Shown here: positions 21,401 to 36,400 of the stretch, piece by piece
How the letters are laid out: each line of letters begins with the position of its first letter
Position numbering within the stretch: the first letter of the stretch is position 1
Assembly: GCA_948470475.1 (NCBI GenBank)
Contig: OX419336.1
Span: 5,020,984-5,084,983 of the forward strand
DNA length: 64,000 nucleotides
DNA from: Galaxea fascicularis
Lineage: Eukaryota; Cnidaria; Anthozoa; Scleractinia; Euphylliidae
Direction of reading: 5' to 3'
Notes under the pieces: generated by a model
The model's input: the letters and a program-made list of their open reading frames with translations, nothing else
Database searches by the model: none
Told to the model about the DNA's origin: nothing
Program-made: the position numbers and the translations under genes

Positions 21401-24400
21401 TTTCAAGAATCATAGGCGATTTTCTCGGTTAATATAAGAGCTCTAGCGTTGTAACTTGGACCACATGTTTATCTCATTGCGTTCTTTATACCCAGCAAGA
21501 AAAATCCACCAAAATCCTGATTTTCAAACAGTAATTACCAGATGAAGATTGAAACAATGGTATTTGAATTTTGCTCGATTTTGGCCATTGACCAATTTCT
21601 ATTGTTTCAAGAATCATTGGCGATTTTCTTGGTTAATATAAGAGCTCTAGCCTTGTAACTTGGACCACATGTTTATCTCATTGCGTTCTTTATATCCAGC
21701 AAGAAAAATCCATTAAAATCGTGATTTTCAGAGAGGAATTACCAGATGAAGATTGAAACAATGGTATTTGAATTTTGGACGATTTTGGGCATTAACCAAT
21801 TTCTATAGTTTCAGGAATCATAGGCGATTTTCTCGATTAATATAAGAGCTCTAGCGTTGTAACTTGGACCACATGTTTATCTCATTGCTTTCTTTATACG
21901 CAGCAAGAAAAATCCACCAAAATCTTGATTTTCAGAGAGAAATTACCAGATCAAGATTGAAACAATGGTATTTGAATTTTGCTCGATTTTGGCCATTAAC
22001 CAATTTCTATTGTTTCAGGAATCATAGGCGATTTTCTCGATTAATATAAGAACTCTAGCGTTGTAACTTGGACACAATGTTTATCTCATTGCGTTCTTTA
22101 TACCCAGCAATAAAAGCCACAAAAATCCTGATTTTGAAAGAGAAATTACCAGATGAAGATTGAAACAATGGTATTTGAATTTTGCTCGATTTTGGCCATT
22201 AACCAATTTCTATTGTTTCAGGAATCATAGGCGATTTTCTCGATTAATATAAGAGCTCTAGCGTTGTAACTTGGACCACATGTTTATCTCATTGCGTTCT
22301 TTATACCCAGCAATAAAAGCCACAAAAATCTTGATTTTCAAAGAGAAATTACCAGATGAAGATTGAAACAATGGTATTTGAATTTTGCTCGATTTTGGCC
22401 ATTGACCAACTTCTATTGTTTCAAGAATCATAGGCGATTTTTTTAATTCATATTAGAGCTCTAGCCTTGTAACTTGGACCACATGTTTATCTCATTGCCT
22501 TCTTTATACCCAGCAAGAAAAATCCACCAAAATCCTGATTTTCAAACAGAAATTACCAGATGAAGATTAAAACAATGGTATTTATATTTTGCTCGATTTT
22601 GGCCATTGACCAATTTCTATTGTTTCAGGAATCATAGGCGATTTTCTGGATTAATATAAGAGCTCTAGCCTTGTAACTTGGACCACATGTTTATCTTATT
22701 GCCTTCTCTATACCCAGCAAGAAAAATCCACCAAAATCCTGATTTTCAAACAGAAATTACCAGATGAAGATTGAAACAATGGTATTTGAATTTTGCTCGA
22801 TTTTGGCCATTGACCAATTTCTATTGTTTCAAGAATCATTGGCGATTTTCTCGGTTAATATAAGAGCTCTAGCGTTGTAACTTGGACCACATGTTTATCT
22901 CATTGCCTTCTTTATACCCAGCAAGAAAAATCCACCAAAATCCTGATTTTCAAACAGAAATTACCAGATGAAGATTGAAACAATGGTATTTGAATTTTGC
23001 TCGATTTTGGCCATTAACCAATTTCTATTGTTTCAGGAATCATAGGCGATTTTCTCGATTAATATAAGAGCTCTAGCGTTGTAACTTGGACCACATGTTT
23101 ATCTCATTGCCTTCTTTATACCCAGCAATAAAAGCCACAAAAATCTTGATTTTCAAAGAGAAATTACCACATGAAGATTGAAACAATGGTATTTGAATTT
23201 TGCTCGATTTTGGCCATTGACCAATTTCTATTGTTTCAAGAATCATAGGCGATTTTCTCGGTTAATATAAGAGCTCTAGCCTTGTAACTTGGACCACATC
23301 TTTATGTCATTGCCTTCTTTATACCCAGCAAGAAAAATCAACAAAAATCTTGATTTTCAAACAGAAATTACCAGATGAAGATTCAAACAATGGTATTTGA
23401 ATTTTGCTAGATTTTGGCCATTGACCAATTTCTATTGTTTCAAGAATCATAGGCGATTTTCTCGGTTAATATAAGAGCTCTAGCGTTGTAACTTGGACCA
23501 CATGTTTATCTCATTGCCTTCTTTATACCCAGCAAGAAAAATCCACCAAAATCCTGATTTTGAAAGAGAAATTACCAGATGAAGATTGAAACAATGGTAT
23601 TTGAATTTTGCTCGATTTTTGCCATTGACCAATTTCTATTGTTTCAAGAATCATAGGCGATTTTCTCGATTAATATAAGAGCTCTAGCCTTGTAACTTGG
23701 ACCACATGTTTATCTCATTGCCTTCTTTATACCCAGCAAGAAAAATCCACCAAAATCTTGATTTTCAAAGAGAAATTACCAGATGAAGATTGAAACAATG
23801 GTATTTGAATTTTGCTCGATTTTGGCCATTGACCAATTTCTATTGTTTCAAGAATCATAGGCGATTTTCTCGGTTAATATAAGAGCTCTAGCGTTGTAAC
23901 TTGGACCACATGTTTATCTTATTGCGTTCTTTATACCCAGCAAGAAGAATTCACCAAAATCCTGATTTTCAAAGAGAAATTACCACATGAAGATTGAAAC
24001 AATGGTATTTGAATTTTGCTCGATTTTGGCCATTGACCAATTTCTGTTGTTTCAAGAATCATAGGCGATTTTCTCGGTTAATATAAGAGCTCTAGCGTTG
24101 TAACTTGGACCACATGTTTATCTCATTGCCTTCTTTATACCCAGCAAGAAAAATCTACCAAAAGCCTGATTTTCAGAGAGAAATTACCACATGAAGATTG
24201 AACCAATGGTATTTGAATTTTGCTCCATTTTGGCCATTGCACAATTTCTATTGTTTCAAGAATCATAGGCGATTTTCTCGGTTAATATAAGAGCTCTAGC
24301 CTAGTAAGTTGGACCACATGTTTATCTCATTGCCTTTTTTATACCCAGCAAGAAAAATTCACCAAAATTCTGATTTTTAAAGAGAAATTACCACATGAAA

Positions 24401-27400
24401 ATTGAAACAATGGTATTTGAATTTTGCTCGATTTTGGCCATTGACCAATTTCTATTGTTTCAAGAATCATAGGCGATTTTCTCGGTTAATATAAGAGCTC
24501 TAGTGTTGTAACTTGGACCAAATGTTTATCTGATTGCCTTCTTTATACCCAGCAATAAAAGCCACAAAAATCTTGATTTTCAAAGAGAAATTACCAGATG
24601 AAGATTGAAACAATGGTATTTGAATTTTGCTCGATTTTGGCCATTGACCAATTTCTATTGTTTCAAGAATCATAGGCGATTTTCTCGGTTAATATAAGAG
24701 TTCTAGCCTTGTAACTTGGACCACATGTTTCTCTCATTGCCTTCTTTATACCCAGCAAGAAAAATCCACTAAAATCCTGATTTTCAAACAGAAATTACCA
24801 GATGAAGATTCAAACAATGGTATTTGAATTTTGCTCGATTTTGGCCATTGACCAATTTCTATTGTTTCAAGAATCATTAACGATTTTCTCGGTTAATATA
24901 AGAGCTCTAGCCTTGTAACTTGGACCACATGTTTATCTCATTGCCTTCTTTATACCCAGCAAGAAGAATCCACCAAAATCTTGATTTTCAAACAGAAATT
25001 ACCAGATGAAGATTGAAACAATGGTATTTGAATTTTGCTCGATTTTGGCCATTAACCAATTTCTATTGTTTCAGGAATCATAGGCGATTTTCTCGATTAA
25101 TATAAGAGCTCTAGCGTTGTAACTTGGACACAATGTTTACCTCATTGCGTTCTTTATACCCAGCAATAAAAGCCACCAAAATCCTGATTTTCAAAGAGAA
25201 ATTACCAGATGAAGATTGAAACAATGGTATTTGAATTTTGCTCGATTTTGGCCATTGACCAATTTCTGTTGTTTCAAGAATCATTGGCGATTTTCTCGGT
25301 TAATATAAGAGCTCTAGCGTTGTAACTTGGACCACATGTTTATCTCATTGCCTTCTTTATACCCAGCAAGAAAAATCCACCAAAATCCTGATTTTGAAAG
25401 AGAAATTACCAGATAAATATTGAAACAATGGTATTTGAATTTTGCTCGATTTTGGCCATTGACCAATTTCTATTGTTTCAGGAATCATAGGCGATTTTCT
25501 CGATTAATATAAGAGCTCTAGCGTTGTAACTTGGACCACATGTTTATCTCATTGCCTTCTTTATACCCAGCAAGAAGAATCCACCAAAATCCTAATTTTC
25601 AAAGAGAAATTACCAGATGAAGATTGAAACAATGGTATTTGAATTTTGCTCGATTTTGGCCATTGACCAATTTCTATTGTTTCAAGAATCATTGGCGATT
25701 TTCACGGTTAATATAAGAGCTCTAGCCTTGTAACTTGGACCACATGTTTATCTCATTGCCTTCTTTATACCCAGCAAGAAAAGCCACAAAAATCTTGATT
25801 TTCAAAGAGAAATTACCAGATGAAGATTGAAACAATGGTATTTGAATTTTGCTCGATTTTGGCCATTGACCAATTTCTATTGTTTCAAGAATCATAGGCG
25901 ATTTTCTCGGTTAATATAAGAGCTCTAGCCTTGTAACTTGGACCACTTGTTTATCTCATTGCCTTCTTTATACCCAGCAGAAAAATCTACCAAAATCCTG
26001 ATTTTCAAAGAGAAATTACCACATGAAGATTGAAACAATGGTATTTGAATTTTGCTCGATTTTGGCCATTGACCAATTTCTATTGTTTCAAGAATCATAG
26101 GCGATTTTCTCGGTTAATATAAGAGCTCTAGCCTTGTAACTTGGACCACATGTTTATCTTGTTGCCTTCTTTATACCCAGAAAGAACAATCCACCAAAAG
26201 CCTGATTTTCAAAGAGAAATTACCAGATGAAGATTGAAACAATGGTATTTGAATTTTGCTCGATTTTGGCCATTGACCAATTTCTATTGTTTCAGGAATC
26301 ATAGGCGATTTTCTCGGTTAATATAAGAGCTCTAGCCTTGTAACTTGGACCACATGTTTATCTCATTGCCTTCTTTATACCCAGCAAGAAAAATCTACCA
26401 AAATCCTGATTTTCAAAGAGAAATTACCACATGAAGATTGAAACAATGGTATTTGAATTTTGCTCGATTTTGGCCATTGACCAATTTCTATTGTTTCAAG
26501 AATCATAGGCGATTTTCTCGGTTAATATAAGAGCTCTAGCCTTGTAACTTGGACCACATGTTTATCTCATTGCCTTCTTTATACCTAGCAAGAAAAATCC
26601 ACTAAACTCGTGATTTTCAAAGAGAAATTACCAGATGAAGATTGAAACAATGGTATTTGAATTTTGCTCGATTTTGGCCATTGACCAATTTCTATTGTTT
26701 CAAGAATCATAGGCGATTTTCTCGGTTAATATAAGAGCTCTAGCCTTGTAACTTGGACCACATGTTTATCTCATTGCCTTCTTTATACCCAGCAAGAAGA
26801 ATCCACCAAAATCCTGATTTTCAAAGAGAAATTACCACATGAAGATTGAAACAATGGTATTTGAATTTTGCTCGATTTTGGCCATTGACCAATTTCTATT
26901 GTTTCAGGAATCATAGGCGATTTTCTCGGTTAATATAAGAGCTCTAGCCTTGTAACTTGGACCACATGTTTATCTCATTGCCTTCTTTATACCCAGCAAG
27001 AAAAATCTACCAAAATCCTGATTTTCAAAGAGAAATTACCACATGAAGATTGAAACAATGGTATTTGAATTTTGCTCGATTTTGGCCATTGACCAATTTC
27101 TATTGTTTCAGGAATCATAGGCGATTTTCTCGGTTAATATAAGAGCTCTAGCGTTGTAACTTGGACCACATGTTTATCTCATTGCCTTCTTTATACCAAG
27201 CAAAAACAATCCACCAAAATCCTGATTTTCAAAGAGAAATTACCACATGAAGATTGAAACAATGGTATTTGAATTTTGCTCGATTTTGGCCATTGACCAA
27301 TTTCTATTGTTTCAAGAATCATAGGCGATTTTCTCGGTTAATATAAGAGCTCTAGCCTTGTAACTTGGACCACATGTTTATCTCATTGCCTTCTTTATAC

Positions 27401-30400
27401 GCAGCAAGAAAAATCCACCAAAAGCCTGATTTTCAGAGAGAAATTACCAGATGAAGATTGAAACAATGGTATTTGAATTTTCCTCGATTTTCGCCATTGA
27501 CCAATTTCTATTGTTTCAAGAATCATAGGCGATTTTCTCGGTTAATATAAGAGCTCTAGCCTTGTAACTTGGACCACATGTTTATCTCATTGCCTTCTTT
27601 ATACCCAGCAGAAAAATCTACCAAAATCCTGATTTTCAAAGAGAAATTACCACATCAAGATTGAAACAATGGTATTTGAATTTTGCTCGATTTTGGCCAT
27701 TGACCAATTTCTATTGTTTCAAGAATCATAGGCGATTTTCTCGGTTAATATAAGAGCTCTAGCCTTGTAACTTGGACCACATGTTTATCTCATTGCCTTC
27801 TTTATACTTAGCAAGAAGAAGCCACCAAAATCCTGATTTTCAAAGAGAAATTACCACATGAAGATTGAAACAATAATATTTGAATTTTGCTCGATTTTGG
27901 CCATTGACCAATTTCTATTGTTTCAAGAATCATAGGCGATTTTCTCGGTTAATATAAGAGCTCTAGCGTTGTAACTTGGACCACATGTTTATCTCATTGC
28001 CTTCTTTATACCCAGCAAGAAGAATCCACCAAAATCCTGATTTTCAAAAAGAAATTACAAAATGAAGATTGAAACAATGGTATTTGAATTTTGCTCGATT
28101 TTGGCCATTGACCAATTTCTATTGTTTCAGGAATCATAGGCGATTTTCTCGGTTAATATAAGAGCTCTAGCGTTGTAACTTGGACCACATGTTTATCTCA
28201 TTGCCTTCTTTATACCCAGCAGAAAAACCAACAAAATCGTGATTTTCAAAGAGAAATTACCACATCAAGATTGAAACAATGGTATTTGAATTTTGCTCGA
28301 TTTTGGCCATTGACCAATTTCTATTGTTTCAAGAATCATAGGCGATTTTCTCGGTTAATATAAGAGCTCTAGCCTTGTAACTTGGACCACCTGTTTATCA
28401 CATTCCCTTCTTTATACCCAGAAGAAAAATCCACCAAAATTCTGATTTTCAAAGAGAAATTACCACATGAAAATTGAAACAATGGTATTTGAATTTTGCT
28501 CGATTTTGGCCATTGACCAATTTCTATTGTTTCAAGAATCATAGGCGATTTTCTCGGTTAATATAAGAGCTCTAGCGTTGTAACTTGGATAACATGTTTA
28601 TCTCATTTCCTTCTTTATACCCAGCAAGAAGAATCCACCAAAATCCTGATTTTCAAAGAGAAATTACCACATGAAGATTGAAACAATGGTATTTGAATTT
28701 TGCTCGATTTTGGCCATTGACAAATTTCTATTGTTTCAAGAATCATAGGCGATTTTCTCGGTTAATATAAGAGCTCTAGTGTTGTAACTTGGACCACATG
28801 TTTATCTTATTGCCTTCTTTATACCCAGCAATAAAAGCCACAAAAGTCGTCATTTTCAAAGAGAAATTACCAGATGAAGATTGACACAATGGTATTTGAA
28901 TTTTGCTCGATTTTGGCCATTGACCAATTTCTATTGTTTCAAGAATCATAGGCGATTTTCTCGGTTAATATAAGAGCTCTAGCCTTGTAACTTGGACCAC
29001 ATGTTTATCTCATTGCCTTCTTTATACCCAGCAAGAAAAGTCACAAAAATCCTGATTTTCAAAGAGAAATTACCAGATGAAGATTGAAACAATGGTATTT
29101 GAATTTTGCTCGATTTTGGCCATTGACCAATTTCTATTGTTTCAGGAATCATAGGCGATTTTCTCGGTTAATATAAGAGCTCTAGCGTTGTAACTTGGAC
29201 CACATGTTTATCTCATTGCCTTCTTTATACCCAGCAAGAAAAGTCACAAAAATCCTGATTTTCAAAGAGAAATTACCAGATGAAGATTGAAACAATCGTA
29301 TTGGAATTTTGCTCGATTTTGGCCATTAACCAATTTCTATTGTTTCAAGAATCATAGGCGGTTTTCTCGGTGAATATAAGACCTCTAGTGTTGTAACTTG
29401 GACCACATGTTTATCTCATTGCCTTCTTTATACCCAGCAAAAAGAATCCACAAAAATCCTGATTTTCAAAGAGAAATTACCAGATGAAGATTGACACAAT
29501 GGTATTTGAATTTTGCTCGATTTTGGCCATTGACCAATTTCTATTGTTTCAGGAATCATAGGCGATTTTCTCGGTTAATATAAGAGCTCTAGCCTTGTAA
29601 CTTGGACCACATGTTTATCTCATTGCCTTCTTTATACCCAGCAAGAAAAATCCACCAAAATCCTGATTTTCAAAGAGAAATTACCACATGAAGATTGAAA
29701 CAATGGTATTTGAATTTTGCTCGATTTTGGCCATTGACCAATTTCTATTGTTTCAAGAATCATAGGCGATTTTCTCGGTTAATATAAGAGCTCTAGCCTT
29801 GTAACTTGGACCACATGTTTATCTCATTGCCTTCTTTATACTTAGCAAGAAGAATCCACCAAAATCCTGATTTTCAAACAGAAATTACCAGATGAAGATT
29901 GAAACAATGGTATTTGAATTTTGCTCGATTTCGGCCATTGACCAATTTCTATTGTTTCAAGAATCATAGGCGATTTTCTCGGGTAATATAAGAGCTGTAG
30001 CGTTGTAACTTGGACCACATGTTTATCTCATTGCTTTCTTTATACCCAGGAAGAAGAATCCACCAAAATCCTGATTTTCAAAGAGAAATTACCACATGAA
30101 GATTGAAACAATGGTATTTGAATTTTTTCTCGATTTTGGCCATTGACCAATTTCTATTGTTTCAGGAATCATAGGCGATTTTCTCGGTTAATATAAGAGC
30201 TCTAGGGTTGTCACTTGGACCACATGTTTATCTCATTGCCTTCTTTATACCCAGCAAGAAAAGCCACCAAAATCCTGATTTTCAAAAAGAAATTACCCGA
30301 TGAAGATTGAAACAATGGTATTTAAATTTTGCTCGATTTTGGCCATTGACCAATTTCTATTGTTTCAAGAATCATAGGCGATTTTCTCGGTTAATATAAG

Positions 30401-30409
30401 AGCTCTAGT

Positions 30410-33400
30410 GTTGTAACTTCGAACCACATGTTTATCTCATTGTGTTCTTTATACCCAGCAAGAAAAATCCACCAAAATCCTGATTTTCAAAGAGAAATTA
30501 CCAGATGAAGATTGAAACAATGGTATTTGAATTTTGCTCGATTTTGGCCATTGACCAATTTCTATTGTTTTAAGAATCATAGGCGATTTTCTCGGTTAAT
30601 ATAAGAGCTCTAGCCTTGTAACTTGGACCACATGTTTATCTCATTGCCTTCTTTATACCCAGCAAGAAAAGCCACCAAAAGCCTGATTTTCAAACAGAAA
30701 TTACCAGATGCAGATTGAAACAATGGTATTTGAATTTTGCTCGATTTTGGCCATTGACCAATTTTTATTGTTTCAAGAATCATAGGCCATTTTCTCGGTT
30801 AATAAATAAGCTCTACCGTTGTAACTTGGACCACATGTTTATCTCATTGCCTTCTTTATACCCAGCAAGAAGAATCCACCAAAATCCTGATTTTCAAACA
30901 GAAATTACCAGATGAAGATTGAAACAATGGTATTTGAATTTTGCTCGATTTTGGCCATTGACCAATTTCTATTGTTTCAAGAATCATAGGCGATTTTCTC
31001 GGTTAATATAAGAGCTCTAGCCTTGTAACTTGGACCACATGTTTATCTCATTGCCTTCTTTATACCCAGGAAGAAAAATCCACCAAAAGCCTGATTTTCA
31101 AAGAGAAATTACCACATGCAGATTGAAACAATGGTATTTGAATTTTGCTCGATTTTGGCCATTATCCAATTTCTATTGTTTCAGGAATCATAGGCGATTT
31201 TCTCGGTTAATATAAGAGGTCTAGCGTTGTAACTTGGACCACATGTTTATCTCATTGCCTTCTTTATACCCAGCAAGAAAAGCCACAAAAATCCTGATTT
31301 TTAAACAGAAATTACCAGATGAAGATTGAAACAATGGTATTTGAATTTTGCTCGATTTTGGCCATTGACCAATTTCTATTGTTTCAAGAATCATAGGCGA
31401 TTTTCTCGGTTAATAAATAAGCTCTAGCGTTGTAACTTGGACCACATGTTTATCTCATTGCCTTCTTTATACCCAGGAAGAAAATCCACCAAAATCCTGA
31501 TTTTCAAACAGAAATTACCAGATGAAGATTGAAACAATGGTATTTGAATTTTGCTCGATTTTGGCCATTGACCAATTTCTATTGTTTCAAGAATCATAGG
31601 CGATTTTCTCGGTTAATATAAGAGCTCTAGCCTTGTAACGTGGACCACATGTTTATCTCATTGCCTTCTTTATACTCAGCAACAAAAATCCACCAAAATC
31701 CTGATTTTCAAAGAGAAATTACCAGATGAAGATTGAAACAATGTAATTTGAATTTTGCTCGATTTTGGCCATTGACCAATTTCTATTGTTTCAAGAATCA
31801 TAGGCGATTTTCTCGGTAAATATAAGAGCTCTAGCGTTGTAACTTGGACCAAATGTTTATCTCATTGCCTTCTTTATACCCAGCAAGAAAAATCCACCAA
31901 AATTCTGATTTTCAAAGAGAAATTACCAGATCAACATTGAAACAATAGTATTTGAATTTTGCTCGATTTTGGCCATTGACCAATTTCTATTGTTTCAAGA
32001 ATCATAGGCGATTTTCTCGGTTAATATAAAAGCTCTAGCGTTGTAACTTGGACCACATGTTTATCTCATTGCCTTCTTTATACCCAGCAAGAAAAATCCA
32101 CCAAAATCCTGATTTTCAAAGAGAAATTACCAGATGAAGATTCAAACAATGGTATTTGAATTTTGCTCGATTTTGGCCATTGACCAATTTCTATTGTTTC
32201 AAGAATCATAGGCGATTTTCTCGGTTAATATAAGAGCTCTAGCCTTGTAACTTGGACCACATGTTTATCTCATTGTCTTTTTTATACCCAGCAAGAAGAA
32301 TCGACCAAGATCCTGATTTTCAAAGAGAAATTACCAGATGAAGATTGAAACAATGGTATTTGAATTTTGCTCGATTTTGGCCATTGACCAATTTCTATTG
32401 TTTCAGGAATCATAGGCGATTTTCTTGGTTAATATAAGAGCTCTAGCCTTGTAACTTGGACCACATGTTTATATCATTGCCTTCTTTATACCCAGCAAGA
32501 AAAGCCACAAAAATCCTGATTTTCAAACAGAAATTACCAGATGAAGATTGAAACAATGGTATTTGAATTTTGCTCGATTTTGGCCATTGACCAATTTCTA
32601 TTGTTTCAAGAATCATAGGCGATTTTCTCGGTTAATAAATAAGCTCTAGCGTTGTAACTTGGACCACATGTTTATCTCATTGCCTTCTTTATACCCAGCA
32701 AGAAAAATCCACCAAAATCCTGATTTTCAAACAGAAATTACCAGATGAAGATTCAAACAATGGTATTTGAATTTTGCTCGATTTTGGCCATTGACCAATT
32801 TCTATTGTTTTAGGAATCACAGGCGATTTTCTCGGTTAATATAAGAGCTCTAGCGTTGTAACTTGGACCACATGTTTATCTCATTGTCTTCTTTATACCC
32901 TGCAAGAAGAATCAACCAAAGTCGTGATTTTTAAAGAGAAATTACCAGATGAAGATTGAAACAATGGTATTTGAATTTTGCTCGATTTTGCCCATTGACC
33001 AATTTCTATTGTTTCAAGAATCATAGGCGATTTTCTCGGTTAATATAAGAGCTCTAGCGTTGTAACTTGGACCACATGTTTATCTCATTGTCTTCTTTAT
33101 ACCCTGCAAGAAGAATCAACCAAAATCCTCATTTTTAAAGAGAAATTACCAGATGAAGATTGAAACAATGGTATTTGAATTTTGCTCGATTTTGGCCATT
33201 GACCAATTTCTATTGTTTCAAGAATCATAGGCGATTTTCTCGGTTAATATAAGAGCTGTAGCGTTGTAACTTGGACCACATGTTTATCTCATTACCTTCT
33301 TTATACCCAGGAAGAAAAATCCACCAAAATCCTGATTTTCAAAGAGAAATTACCAGATGAAGATTGAACGGTATTTGAATTTTGCTCGATTTTGGCCATT

Positions 33401-36400
33401 GACCAATTTCTATTGTTTCAGGAATCATAGGCGATTTTCTTGGTTAATATAAGAGCTCTAGCCTTGTAACTTGGACCACATGTTTATCTCATTGCCTTCT
33501 TTATACCCAGCAAGAAAAGCCACAAAAATCCTGATTTTCAAACAGAAATTACCAGATGAAGATTGAAACAATGGTATTTGAATTTTGCTCGATTTTGGCC
33601 ATTGACCAATTTCTATTGTTTCAAGAATCATAGGCGATTTTCTCGGTTAATAAATAAGCTCTAGCGTTGTAACTTGGACCACATGTTTATCTCATTGCCT
33701 TCTTTATACCCAGCAAGAAGAATCCACCAAAATCCTGATTTTCAAACAGAAATTACCAGATGAAGATTGAAACAATGGTATTTGAATTTTGCTCGATTTT
33801 GGCCATTGACCAATTTCTATTGTTTCAAGAATCATAGGCGATTTTCTCGGTTAATATAAGAGCTCTAGCCTTGTAACTTGGACCACATGTTTATCTCATT
33901 GCTTTCTTTATACCCAGCAAGAAAAGCCACAAAAATCCTGATTTTCAAACAGAAATTACCAGATGAAGATTGAAACAATGGTATTTAAATTTTGCTCGAT
34001 TTTGGCCATTGACCAATTTCTATTGTTTCAAGAATCATAGGCGATTTTCTCGGTTAATATAAGAGCTCTAGCCTTGTAACTTGGACCACATGTTTATCTC
34101 ATTGCCTTCTTTATACCCAGCAAGAAAAATCCACCAAAAGCCTGATTTTCAAAGAGAAATTACCACATGAAGATTGAAACAATGGTATTTGAATTTTGCT
34201 CGATTTTGGCCATTGACCAATTTCTATTGTTTCAAGAATCATAGGCGATTTTCTCGGTTAATATAAGAGCTCTAGTGTTGTAACTTCGAACCACATGTTT
34301 ATCTCATTGTGTTCTTTATACCCAGCAAGAAAAATCCACCAAAATCCTGATTTTCAAACAGAAATTACCAGATGAAGATTGAATTAATGGTATTTGAATT
34401 TTGCTCGATTTTGGCCATTGACCAATTTCTATTGTTTCAAGAATCATAGGCGATTTTCTCGGCTCATATAAGAGCTCTAGTGGTGTAACTTCGAACCACA
34501 TGTTTATCTCATTGTGTTCTTTATACCCAGCAAGAATAATCCACCAAAATGTTGATTTTCAAAGAGAAATTACCAGATGAAGATTGAAACAATGGTATTT
34601 GAATTTTGCTCGATTTTGGCCATTTACCAATATCTATTGTTTCAGGAATCATAGGCGATTTTCTCGGTTAATATAAGAGCTCTAGCGTTGTAACTTGGAC
34701 CACATGTCTATCTCATTCCCTTCTTTATACCCAGGAAGAAAAATCTACCAAAAGCCTGATTTTCAAAGAGAAATTACCAGATGAAGATTGAAACAATGGT
34801 ATTTGAATTTTGCTCGATTTTGGCCATTGACCAATTTCTATTGTTTCAAGAATCATAGGCGATTTTCTCGGCTCATATAAGAGCTCTAGTGGTGTAACTT
34901 CGAACCACATGTTTATCTCATTGTGTTCTTTATACCCAGCAAGAAAAATCCACCAAAATGTTGATTTTCAAAGAGAAATTACCAGATGAAGATTGAAACA
35001 ATGGTATTTGAATTTTGCTCGATTTTGGCCATTTACCAATATCTATTGTTTTAGGAATCATAGGCGATTTTCTCGGTTAATATAAGAGCTCTAGCGTTGT
35101 AACTTGGACCACATGTTTATCTCAATGCCTTCTTTATACCCAGCAAGAAAAATCTACCAAAAGCCTGATTTTCAAAGAGAAATTACCACATGAAGATTGA
35201 AACAATGGTATTTGAATTTTGCTCGATTTTGGCCATTGACCAATTTCAATTAAAGTCAAGAATCATAGGCGATTTTCTCCGTTAATATATAAGCTCTAGC
35301 CTTGTAACTTGGACCACATGTTTATCTCATTGCCTTCTTTATACCCAGCAAGAAGAATCCACCAAAATCCTGATTTTCAAACAGAAATTACCAGATGAAG
35401 ATTGAAACAATGGTATTTGAATTTTGCTCGATTTTGGCCATTGACCAATTTCTATTGTTTCAGGAATCATAGGCGATTTTCTCGGTTAATATAAGAGCTC
35501 TAGCCTTGTAACTTGGACCACATGTTTATCTCATTGCTTTCTTTATACCCAGCAAGAAAAGCCACAAAAATCCTGATTTTCAAACAGAAATTACCAGATG
35601 AAGATTGAAACAATGGTATTTGAATTTTGCTCGATTTTGGCCATTGACCAATTTCTATTGTTTCAAGAATCATAGGCGATTTTCTCGGTTAATATAAGAG
35701 CTCTAGTGTTGTAACTTCGAACCACATGTTTATCTCATTGCCTTCTTTATACCCAGCAAGAAAAATCCACCAAAATCCTGATTTTCAAACAGAAATTACC
35801 AGATGAAGATTGAATTAATGGTATTTGAATTTTGCTCGATTTTGGCCATTGACCAATTTCTATTGTTTCAAGAATCATAGGCGATTTTCTCGGTTAATAT
35901 AAGAGCTCTAGCGTTGTAACTTGGACCACATGTTTATCTCATTGCCTTCTTTATACCCAGCAAGAAAAATCTACCAAAAGCCTGATTTTCAAAGAGAAAT
36001 TACCAGATGAAGATTGAAACAATGGTATTTGAATTTTGCTCGATTTTGGCCATTGACCAATTTCTATTGTTTCAAGAATCATAGGCGATTTTCTCGGCTC
36101 ATATAAGAGCTCTAGTGGTGTAACTTCGAACGGAATGTTTATCTCATTGTGTTCTTTATACCCAGCAAGAAAAATCCACCAAAATGTTGATTTTCAAAGA
36201 GAAATTACCAGATGAAGATTGAAACAATGGTATTTGAATTTTGCTCGATTTTGGCCATTGACCAATTTCTATTAAAGTCAAGAATCATAGGCGATTTTCT
36301 CCGTTAATATATAAGCTCTAGCCTTGTAACTTGGACCACATGTTTATCTCATTGCCTTCTTTATACCCAGCAAGAAGAATCCACCAAAATCCTGATTTTC

